Below, piece by piece: positions 42,995 through 50,630 of a stretch of DNA of 64,000 nt. The notes below the pieces were generated by a model, which had not been told where the DNA came from, ran no database searches, and saw only the letters and a list, made by a program, of their open reading frames with translations. A program made the translations under genes and the position numbers. The stretch is taken from assembly GCF_012958305.1 (NCBI RefSeq), contig NZ_JABBYO010000022.1, positions 1 to 64,000 of the forward strand. The letters run 5' to 3'. The first letter of the stretch is position 1. Every line of letters begins with the position of its first letter. This DNA is from Tautonia rosea. GTDB lineage: Bacteria > Planctomycetota > Planctomycetia > Isosphaerales > Isosphaeraceae.

Positions 42995-44110
42995 ATGAAG
43001 ATCGCAAGAATCGAAGCCATTCCCGTCTCCGTCCCGCTCAAGGCGGGCCTCACTACCAAGACCGCGCACGGCGACCACATCACATCCGACTACGCCATCA
43101 TCCGCGTCGTCACCGATGAGGGGGTCGTCGGCCTGGGCGAGGCGACCGTCTCCGCCATCTGGAGCGGCGAGACGAGCCAGTCCACCGTCGCCGCGGTCGA
43201 TGCCTTCCTTTCCCCGGCCCTCCAAGGCATGGACCCGACCCGTCTGCACTCCTGCCGCGCGGTCATGGACCGCGCCCTCAAGGCAAACCCCTTCACCAAG
43301 GCCGCCGTCGAGATGGCCCTCTGGGACGTGGCCGGCAAGGCCGCTGGGGTCCCGGTCCACCAGCTCCTCGGCGGCAAGGTCCGCGACCGCATCCGCACCA
43401 AGATGATGATCGGCGCCTTCGACCCTCCCCAGGCCGTCAAGCTCGCCGAAACCTTCCTCGGCTGGGGCGTCACCTGCCTGAAGGTCAAGGTCGGCATCGA
43501 CCCGGTCGGCGACTTCGCCCGCGTCAAGGCCGTTCGCGAGGTCGCCGGTCCCGACATCCCCATGACGGTCGATGCCAACTGCGGCTGGGATGTCCCCGCC
43601 GCCCGCCTGGCCCTCCGCCTGCTCACCCCGCTCGACCTCCTCGTCGCCGAGCAGCCGCTCACCCCCGCCCTCGACGACGCCACCCGAGAGCTGCGCACCA
43701 TCGGCCCCGCCATCATGGCCGACGAGAGCGTCTGGACCGCCATCGACGCTATGCGCGTCTGCCGGACCCAGGCCGCCGACGTCATCAGCCTCTACCCCGG
43801 CAAGAACGGCGGCCTGCTCGCCTCGATCGAGATCGCCCACATCGCCGCTGCCGCCGGCCTACCCTGCCACATGGGCAGCAACCTCGAACTCGGTATCGCC
43901 AGCGCCGCCATGATCCACCTCGCCGCCGCCGTGCCCAACATCAAGAGCGAGCGCTTCCCCGCCGACATCCTCGGCCCCAAGTACCACGAGTCCGACCTGC
44001 TCACCACCCCCCTCGACCTCGGCCCCGAATCCGCTGGCGTTCCCGATTCTCCCGGCCTCGGTATCGAACTCGATGAAAGTTTACTTGAACGCTTTCGCGT
44101 TGATCGCTGA
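42995..44110 (+). CDS. Enolase-superfamily enzyme (mandelate racemase/muconate cycloisomerase type)
   Basis: A 371-residue cytosolic enzyme. The N-terminal capping domain (MKIARIEAIPVSVPLKAGL) precedes the barrel. The Lys-x-Lys catalytic motif is CLKVKVG. Metal ligands are the Asp in VDANCGWD, the Glu in VAEQPL and the Asp in MADESVW, and a catalytic Lys lies in YPGKNGG. This arrangement fits the muconate-lactonising/dipeptide-epimerase subgroup; known activities range from cycloisomerisation to epimerisation, so the substrate is open. It has a good ribosome-binding site (tgaaggatgttcgc). It is the last gene of the plus-strand run and may process a product of the upstream enzymes (inference). 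Confidence 0.88.
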   Translation: MKIARIEAIPVSVPLKAGLTTKTAHGDHITSDYAIIRVVTDEGVVGLGEATVSAIWSGETSQSTVAAVDAFLSPALQGMDPTRLHSCRAVMDRALKANPFTKAAVEMALWDVAGKAAGVPVHQLLGGKVRDRIRTKMMIGAFDPPQAVKLAETFLGWGVTCLKVKVGIDPVGDFARVKAVREVAGPDIPMTVDANCGWDVPAARLALRLLTPLDLLVAEQPLTPALDDATRELRTIGPAIMADESVWTAIDAMRVCRTQAADVISLYPGKNGGLLASIEIAHIAAAAGLPCHMGSNLELGIASAAMIHLAAAVPNIKSERFPADILGPKYHESDLLTTPLDLGPESAGVPDSPGLGIELDESLLERFRVDR

Positions 44111-44190
44111 GAGTCAACCGTGACCTTCCCTTCGATCCGCGTAACTGGTTTCGTACCGATCTCTGCCGACCCGGCTCCGCACTTCACCAA

Positions 44191-44242
44191 CCCTCGCCCC
44201 CGCGTGCGGGGGAGAGGGTGGCCGAAGGCCGGGTGAGGGGGC
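44191..44242. repeat. GC-rich palindromic dispersed repeat
   Basis: ccctcgcccccgcgtgcggg followed by ggagagggtggccgaaggcc and gggtgagggggc matches the 27731 family. It lies between two convergent genes and may terminate both. Confidence 0.8.
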
Positions 44243-44291
44243 CGCACCGCGGATAATCCCCACCCGCAAAGGCATCATATTTTATCCAAGT

Positions 44292-45785
44292 TTATTTATC
44301 TTTCAATCCAATCGCCCGATCGAACAGATTCTTCGTAATCCGCTGCACCCGCTCGTCCGGCCCATGCGGTCGGCTCCAGTGCGACCAGGGCAACACATGA
44401 CCCGGGGGAGACGACAGCCCCTGCGCCCAGAAAATCGTCGAGGCGTTGAAGACAAAGTTGTCCTTCGGCCCCGGATAAATCGTCGCCGTCCATTGCTGCG
44501 GACGCTCACCACCGACCCAGGCGGTTCCTGCAGCCACCACCTCAAGCCCTGGAATCTCCGCCGGGTCGCCGTGATATTCCCAGCCGATCAGGCCCGGAAT
44601 CCGGTCCCCCGCCTTCACGCCCGTCCCTTCGAAGATCCAATGATCCGGCTTCGTAATGATCCAGTCGCCGCCACCGTTCACCGGCTCAACATTGCGGGCA
44701 CCCATGAGCAACCCTTCATCCGGACCTCGCTCGGGGAAAGGACCGTGGTCTCGTTCCCGATTCACCGCGTAATCATTCTCCGCGCCATACGGCCCGCCTC
44801 GGAAGATGATCCGATTCGGCCGGCCGTCCGAGCTGGGCGAGAACGGCGTCACCCAGCAGACGCTATTCCCCGAAAAGAACATCAACGACACCCCGGCATC
44901 CCGCATCGCCTCCACACTACGGAACTGCCGAATGTCCCAGTATTCGTCGTGCCCCACACTCACGAACGTTTTGCACATCAACCCTCGATCCGGCGTGATC
45001 AGATCGCTGTTGGAACAATAGGTCACATCATACCCATGCTGTTCCAACCAGTAGGCCAGAGGAAATTCGAACGGCAAGAACTCGCCCGATCCGAAGGTCA
45101 GGGGATCATTCACAACTCCGTTGAACTGCGCTTCCCTCCCGTACGGTCGGTCGAAGCTGACATTGGCCCAGGGCCCCTGATTGCCCTTCGGATGCGTGTA
45201 GACCGAATAATTGTTCGGCCATGTGTTGTAGGCCTGCCAGGTGTTGTCGGAGCACTGAAACAGGATGTCGGCCGGTCGGTCATCCGTCACAATGAATACC
45301 ACATAGCTTTGCCAGTAGGGCCGATCCTCCGCCTCCGGAATCGTCGTCAGGCGTCCGAGATACACCCCGCTCACCCAGTCGTCCGGAATCGTTACCGTTG
45401 CTGATGGCTTCCATCGGCATTCATGAACATTCTTTTCCCCAGGTTCTGGAATGGGCTGAGCAATCCCTTCGATCGGTCCAAGGGTGGTCATCAGCCGAGC
45501 CCCTCGCCCGCCGTAATAGCCCATCCGGAAGATCTCAACCGTGAAGGGACGAGGCGGGTCCGTCGAGATCATCAGGTCGATCGACTCTCCTGCCTTCACA
45601 CTCTGTTTCGAGCAATACCCCTCGATCCAGGGCGACCGAAACCCCCCACCATCCGGGCGAACCCGCGTAAGCTGCCAGTCGGTCGCTCCTGGCTTCGCAT
45701 TCTCCTGGCGGATGATCGACGAGCGAGTGTCGGGTAACGTCCCGACCAGCAACATCGCGGAAAGCATCAAGCAACTGACGTTCAT
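44292..45785 (-). CDS. Secreted N,N-dimethylformamidase beta-subunit-like protein
   Basis: A 497-residue protein with a signal peptide (MNVSCLMLSAMLLVGTLP). An N-terminal beta domain (GYCSKQSVKAGESIDLMIST; FRMGYYGGRGARLM) is followed by the dimethylformamidase-like domain: ILFQCSDNTWQAYNTWPNNY, YDVTYCSNSDLIT, FVSVGHDEYWDIRQFRSVE, VSLMFFSGNSVCWV. It is a different subgroup from the plus-strand paralogue. Its start overlaps the stop of the large PVC dehydrogenase by 4 bp, so the two are translationally coupled. The function is unknown; an exported amide- or sugar-active enzyme is possible. Confidence 0.78.
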   Translation of the reverse strand: MNVSCLMLSAMLLVGTLPDTRSSIIRQENAKPGATDWQLTRVRPDGGGFRSPWIEGYCSKQSVKAGESIDLMISTDPPRPFTVEIFRMGYYGGRGARLMTTLGPIEGIAQPIPEPGEKNVHECRWKPSATVTIPDDWVSGVYLGRLTTIPEAEDRPYWQSYVVFIVTDDRPADILFQCSDNTWQAYNTWPNNYSVYTHPKGNQGPWANVSFDRPYGREAQFNGVVNDPLTFGSGEFLPFEFPLAYWLEQHGYDVTYCSNSDLITPDRGLMCKTFVSVGHDEYWDIRQFRSVEAMRDAGVSLMFFSGNSVCWVTPFSPSSDGRPNRIIFRGGPYGAENDYAVNRERDHGPFPERGPDEGLLMGARNVEPVNGGGDWIITKPDHWIFEGTGVKAGDRIPGLIGWEYHGDPAEIPGLEVVAAGTAWVGGERPQQWTATIYPGPKDNFVFNASTIFWAQGLSSPPGHVLPWSHWSRPHGPDERVQRITKNLFDRAIGLKDK

Positions 45786-48700
45786 AGGTGCGATTCCTCA
45801 ACTTCGTTCGGGGTCGGCCTCAGTTCAATAGCTCGGAGGTCCATCAGCGGCCCCCGGGGTCTCACGGCTGGCCGAATCTCCAGACGGTGCCGACCCTCGC
45901 CCAGTGTCACCGTGCCAACCGTAATTCGCTTGTAATCATCCCAGCTTCCGGTTCCCACCACGCTCCCGGCCACGCGATCGGCCCCCACCTCGATCACAAA
46001 GGCCCCTCCCGCGCCCTCGTCCGGACAGGCCCATTCGAGGCTCAGGTCGTACGTTCCCGCCTGGTCGATCTCGAATGTCCAGGCCGCGCGATCGTTCTCC
46101 TGAATCCACCAGCCGAGGTTTTGATGCGTCGGTTCAAATGTCAAGCGATTGCCATAGATCTCCGCCGTATCGGCCGAGAGCCGAACGACTCCCCCCCGCC
46201 CGGGAGATACCCGTGTTGGCCGATTGCCAGGCACCTCGTTCGGACGCAACCCATGTTCACAAAGAAACGCGATCAGATGCGCAAGCTCCTGAAATTGTAT
46301 ATCTTGCTCCATTCCTTCCGGCATCAACGACTGTCCCGTTGTTGCAATCTCCTCGATCTCAGAGCGGAGTAAGGTATCGCGCTCTCCCCCTTGCCGGAGC
46401 AAGGTCACGGCATTCGACGTCTCCTCGGCAATCAACCCCGAGACCACCCGACCGTCGGTCGTGGCCAGGGTGTACGCCGCGTATCGCGCCTCGACGGCCC
46501 GGCTCGGATCCAGAATCGCCACCAGCAGGGCCTCAGGAGATCGGTCGGAAAGAACCGTCAGATCCGGCCCCACGGCAACCCCTTCACCGTCGAGTTGGTG
46601 GCAGGTCGAGCAGTGTTTCACGAAGACCGCTCGACCAACCTCCGGATCACTCCCCATCGCCAGCACCCGCCGAACCCGCGAAACCACTTCCGTTCGTTCC
46701 CCGTTCGAAGCTCCCCAGAGCCGTTCCGCACGCTCCCGGATCGCCGTATCCCGATGCCCCATCAACTGAGCCCGATGCGATGGCCCGACCTCGGCTGCGG
46801 GAATCTCCCCTTCCTCGAATGCGTCGAGCAACGCATCACGCCAGGCGTCTCGACCCAGCAACGTGTCAAGAATCGCCGATCGGAGGGTCGGACCGTGCCC
46901 CTTCCATCCCTTCAGCAGCAACTCGGGAACCTCCTCCGAGCCGAGCCGACTCACGGCATCCACCGCCGCCCGCGCAATCGCAACCGATTCTTGTGGACGG
47001 AGCAGGGCGGCCAGCACGACCCGGTCGCGGGTCCTTCCCACCGGTTCCCGACCCAGCAACCCGATCGCCGCAAGCCGATCCTCCTCCGCACGCGACTCCT
47101 CGGCCGCCACCTCCCGCGCGCGCTCAACGAGCGGCCCGATTCGCTCCACTTCTCCTTCCAGCGAGGCCGAAGGCTCCGACCATCGCGCAAGCGGCAATCC
47201 CAGGCGGCCCGCCTCATCGAGTAAGCGTGCCAGCATTTCCATCGCTGCCGGTTCATCCCGCTCCGAAACCTCACCAATCGCATTCACGAGTGACCGCACC
47301 AGACCCGCCGGCCCCTCAGGCCCTGCTTCGCGGGCCGCGGCAGCAAACAACGGTCCAATCCAGAGATTTGCAGATGATTGCTTTCCGTTGTTTTGTGTGA
47401 GCATTGCCGACAGAATCGCCGTCGCATGCAACCGTGCCGAACTGAGCACTGCCACACGAAACCAGGGATCGTCACCGTCACGCAGTGCAATGCGTGCCAG
47501 GGCTTCTCCCGCCTGGAGATCTGGCCAGTCTCCCAGCGCCAGCGCCGCCGCGAACCGCACGCGAGGCGAGGGGTCGTCCGCCTGACTCGCGATACCCGCA
47601 GCAACCTCGTCGTTATCCCAATCGCCTAACCGCGTTGCCAGGATTGCCGCCCGACGGACCTCGGCGTGGTCGTCGACCAGTGCTCGGCGGACCGACCCCG
47701 CGTCCAGACCTCCGAGACATGCAAGCGTCCAGATCGCCTGGACTCGGACTTCGGGCCGTCGACTGATGCTGATCAACTGACGCAATGGGCCAAGAGCAGC
47801 CGGATCCTCACGATGCATCAACAATCGCTGGATCGTATCACGTTGCCAACCGTTCGGGCTGTCCATCGCGTCCACAAGCCCCACCGTATCGAGCTGGTCG
47901 AGCTTGGGGATCGGCCGAGGCGATCGATCCGACGGGAGCACACGGTAGATGCGTCCTCGGTCCTCTCCGGCCCTCAAGTTGAGCTGGCGCTCCCAGTCGT
48001 CCGGGATCCACTCGGGATGCTCGATGACCGCACGCTGCATGTCGGCAATCCAGAGTGCCCCATCCGGACCGGTCCGGATCGAGGTCGGTCGGAACCAGTG
48101 ATCGGTCGAGGCGAGGAACTCCGCCGTCTCCTCCCCCTCCGCCCGACGCCCAGAGTAGGTCGCCCCCTCCGACTCGAGGACCATTCGGTGAACAAGATTA
48201 TGAACAGGCTCACTGATAAACAAACTCGATGAAAATGCCGGACCGAACAGGTCGTCCCGATACGGTTCGGGGCTACAGGCCGAGGTTGCCCGGTTCGCCG
48301 ATCCGGGATCGTTGAAGCGGGCCAGAGTCTGGCTGACTGGGTAGAGTCGTGTGTCCGGTTCGAGTACCCGAGTCGTCGCCGAGGCGGCGAACGCTCGATT
48401 GCGCCTCAGGTCGGCATCACTCAGGACCACATGCCAGGCCCAGAGGGAATTGGTGTTGATCAACCAATCTCCCCAATCGTTACGCCTCCTGCCGAACTGC
48501 GACCGACCGCTCTCGGGTTCGATCGCCCCATCGTCCGGCCGGAAGCGAATATCGCGGCCCCGGACCTCGATTTCGGCCTCGCTCCGGGTCGATCGCACCG
48601 TACCGCCATCGGCGTCCGCCGCGTGCACCCACCCATCGAGCGCCAGCGAGAACCCGTTCACCCGATGCTGGGGGTTCGCCTCAGCCAGCCCGGTGTACAG

Positions 48701-49168
48701 GACCTCGACCCGGTCGGCTCGACCGTCCCCATTCGTATCCTCGGTATAACGAATCTCTGGCGCACAGGAGATCAAGACCCCCTCACGCCAGGGCATGATT
48801 CCATTGGGGTAGGGAAGCCCATCGAGAAAGACGGTCGAGGTGTCGTACGAGCCGTCTCCATCTTTGTCTTCGAGCACGCGGACCCGGCCACCCCCCTCGG
48901 TCCCAAGCGGATAGTCCGCCATCTCGACGACCCAGAGCCTCCCATCGGCCGACCAGTCAAACGCAACCGGGTCCTTGACCAGCGGTTCGGCGACGACCAG
49001 CTCGACCTTGAAGCCTTCGCGCACCTGAATACTCGCCAGCCCCTCGGCCGGCGACAGCCCCGTACCGGAAATCAGTTCCGGTTCCGGTTCCTGTCCCCGG
49101 GAAATCCCCGAGAACATCAGGGCGATCGCGGTCATCAGGGTGAGCAGACGGGGGGGCTGGAGCCTCAT
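45782..49168 (-). CDS. PVC-type membrane-bound dehydrogenase with HEAT repeats and cytochrome c
   Basis: An exported multidomain protein of about 1128 residues. The signal (LLTLMTAIALMFSGISRG) is followed by a beta-propeller dehydrogenase domain of the PVC type (VAFDWSADGRLWVVEMADYP; DKDGDGSYDTSTVFLDGLP). A HEAT-repeat region (VDDHAEVRRAAILATRLGD; ADDPSPRVRFAAALALG) comes next, then a cytochrome c domain at about 847 (CSTCHQLDGEG, then GVAVGPDL). A C-terminal carbohydrate-binding-like beta domain follows. Such proteins are thought to oxidise sugars and pass electrons to c-type haem. The ATG at 49168 is 8 bp after a GAGGAGG site; the in-frame GTG at 49177 sits too close to it. It is coupled to the downstream dimethylformamidase-like gene. 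Confidence 0.88.
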   Translation of the reverse strand: MRLQPPRLLTLMTAIALMFSGISRGQEPEPELISGTGLSPAEGLASIQVREGFKVELVVAEPLVKDPVAFDWSADGRLWVVEMADYPLGTEGGGRVRVLEDKDGDGSYDTSTVFLDGLPYPNGIMPWREGVLISCAPEIRYTEDTNGDGRADRVEVLYTGLAEANPQHRVNGFSLALDGWVHAADADGGTVRSTRSEAEIEVRGRDIRFRPDDGAIEPESGRSQFGRRRNDWGDWLINTNSLWAWHVVLSDADLRRNRAFAASATTRVLEPDTRLYPVSQTLARFNDPGSANRATSACSPEPYRDDLFGPAFSSSLFISEPVHNLVHRMVLESEGATYSGRRAEGEETAEFLASTDHWFRPTSIRTGPDGALWIADMQRAVIEHPEWIPDDWERQLNLRAGEDRGRIYRVLPSDRSPRPIPKLDQLDTVGLVDAMDSPNGWQRDTIQRLLMHREDPAALGPLRQLISISRRPEVRVQAIWTLACLGGLDAGSVRRALVDDHAEVRRAAILATRLGDWDNDEVAAGIASQADDPSPRVRFAAALALGDWPDLQAGEALARIALRDGDDPWFRVAVLSSARLHATAILSAMLTQNNGKQSSANLWIGPLFAAAAREAGPEGPAGLVRSLVNAIGEVSERDEPAAMEMLARLLDEAGRLGLPLARWSEPSASLEGEVERIGPLVERAREVAAEESRAEEDRLAAIGLLGREPVGRTRDRVVLAALLRPQESVAIARAAVDAVSRLGSEEVPELLLKGWKGHGPTLRSAILDTLLGRDAWRDALLDAFEEGEIPAAEVGPSHRAQLMGHRDTAIRERAERLWGASNGERTEVVSRVRRVLAMGSDPEVGRAVFVKHCSTCHQLDGEGVAVGPDLTVLSDRSPEALLVAILDPSRAVEARYAAYTLATTDGRVVSGLIAEETSNAVTLLRQGGERDTLLRSEIEEIATTGQSLMPEGMEQDIQFQELAHLIAFLCEHGLRPNEVPGNRPTRVSPGRGGVVRLSADTAEIYGNRLTFEPTHQNLGWWIQENDRAAWTFEIDQAGTYDLSLEWACPDEGAGGAFVIEVGADRVAGSVVGTGSWDDYKRITVGTVTLGEGRHRLEIRPAVRPRGPLMDLRAIELRPTPNEVEESHL

Positions 49169-49620
49169 GGCAAGCACCTCCTCAACGGGCCAACGCAGCG
49201 GTCAGGGCAAGGGACGGGCGGGCGGCGATCCTCGGAGTATACCCGTCGCCCCAACGCCGGAGCGACCCGCTACGCCCCGTTGCCGACGGAATCGCCTTCG
49301 CATCAGAGTTCTGGTCTGGCGTGTTGATCCTGGGATCCAGACCCCAGCGGGGACAACCACCCCTTACGACACAAAGCCTTTTTTCAGATGGACTTACAGA
49401 AAACCGCCCACATCGTTCACCGAATTGGCACGCCCTGTGTATTTGATTCCACCCGAAAGGCGACCCTTCGATTCGTGAAGGGCGCAGGGTGAGGAAATCG
49501 AGCCGGTTGAGCAGCAGAAGGCATTCGGGTCTGTCGAATCCGAGGCCCGCCCCGCAACCCGGCCCGACCTCCGTCCGGAGGACCGTCTGCCGCGATCACA
49601 TCGCAACAGGAGAGAGCACC
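49169..49620. other. Divergent intergenic region without a recognised gene
   Basis: No open frame looks coding. It must contain promoters for the divergent PVC dehydrogenase and the secreted protein of unknown function. An AT-richer part at 49375-49460 is the likeliest site, but no clear -35/-10 pair is visible. Confidence 0.5.
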
Positions 49621-50325
49621 ATGTCGAGGATGATGATGACCGCAACCGTGATGGCGAGCCTGATGGTCGCGTCCTTCTCGGGAACCCCCGCGCAGGGGCA
49701 GATTCTTGACCGCAGACTCCCACCGATCGGCCTCGGATCGCCGGGCTTCGATCGGTACGAGGCTTACCGAGCACCCTTCGGGTTCGACGGGTTGGGAGCC
49801 GTTTCCCCAACCTCGGCACACCGGCAAAGGTCGGCCTTCCACGGCCATCCGGGACAGGTCGACCCGTACGGCGTCGAGTTTGGACACCCGGTCCCAGGAG
49901 GCTTTCCGACCGGTGGCTTCCCGACCGGCCTCGGCTTCGGATCGCCCGGCTTCGATGGTCGAGGCGGTGTGAGAGGGGCCTGCCCTCCAGGTGCTGCCAC
50001 GCCGGTGATCGGCCTGGTCGATCAGTTGATCGGTGAGGTCGGGGCGTTTCTCCAGGTCTTCGGGCCGACGGCGCACATCGTGCCGCAGGGGGAGCGGATG
50101 TACCGCGACGCGCTCGACCTCTATCAGGCGGCCGTCGGCTTCCGCCAGGCGGCGCTGAGCGGAGCACCGCCGCACGAGTTAAGACGAATTCATACTCAGA
50201 TGGATCGATCGTGTGGGCGGCTGGTGGGTCGGGTCAACTCGGTCGCTCGGTGCAGGACCGGCCCGAACATCGAGCAGGTCCGATACATTGGCGCCCTCTG
50301 CCATCAGCTTCGGTCGTTCCTCTGA
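49621..50325 (+). CDS. Secreted protein of unknown function
   Basis: A 234-residue protein. A signal peptide (MMMTATVMASLMVASFSGTPAQGQ) is followed by a Gly/Pro/Phe-rich region with near repeats (GGFPTGGFPTGLGFGSPGF). A predicted helical C-terminal domain follows (LVDQLIGEVGAFLQVFGPTA; YRDALDLYQAAVGFRQAAL) with several Cys and Arg. I do not recognise the family. A GGAGAGA ribosome-binding site precedes the ATG at 49621. It converges with the iron-uptake operon. Confidence 0.65.
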   Translation: MSRMMMTATVMASLMVASFSGTPAQGQILDRRLPPIGLGSPGFDRYEAYRAPFGFDGLGAVSPTSAHRQRSAFHGHPGQVDPYGVEFGHPVPGGFPTGGFPTGLGFGSPGFDGRGGVRGACPPGAATPVIGLVDQLIGEVGAFLQVFGPTAHIVPQGERMYRDALDLYQAAVGFRQAALSGAPPHELRRIHTQMDRSCGRLVGRVNSVARCRTGPNIEQVRYIGALCHQLRSFL

Positions 50326-50365
50326 TTGAGAACGCCTGGGGAACCGGCGAGCAAGGGCTGGTTCC

Positions 50366-50575
50366 TCAACGGTTCCGATTCGGAGGGGAAGGGGGCGAGC
50401 CGATCATCACGAGCGGCTCGCCCTTGCCGTGGGTCGAGGCAGCACTCGGGCAGGAGCCGCATCCGGAGCCGCACCCTTCTCGGGACGACACGGCCGCGAT
50501 CCCCAGGCGAGCCAGGTAGACGACCGCGACGGCCACCACGGCCAGCGCCGCCAGGTCTTGCCAGTCGAAGGTCAT
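50366..50575 (-). CDS. FeoB-associated Cys-rich membrane protein
   Basis: A 69-residue protein. One transmembrane helix (LAALAVVAVAVVYLARLGI) is followed by the cysteine cluster CGSGCGSC and a short polar tail. This is the pattern of the FeoB-associated Cys-rich family encoded next to feoB. It lies 55 bp after the feoB stop on the same strand. It may help ferrous iron uptake or sensing (family context). The start at 50575 is the ATG before the helix. A GC-rich hairpin overlaps the end of the gene. Confidence 0.82.
   Translation of the reverse strand: MTFDWQDLAALAVVAVAVVYLARLGIAAVSSREGCGSGCGSCPSAASTHGKGEPLVMIGSPPSPPNRNR
50393..50423 (-). terminator. Hairpin overlapping the end of the feo operon
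   Basis: GGGCGAGCCG (50393-50402) and CGGCTCGCCC (50414-50423) form a perfect 10-bp stem inside the last codons of the FeoB-associated gene. There is no T-run, so termination is only suggested. Confidence 0.35.
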
Positions 50576-50630
50576 CGTTCCCCGTCCTTTCGTGAATCCA
50601 GGCCGCTGAAATCCCCCCGTCATCCGAGCC

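Noticed and set aside
49420-49445. Sigma54-like TTGGCAC box before the secreted protein of unknown function
   Set aside because: The -24-like part matches, but GTGTA stands where TTGC is required.
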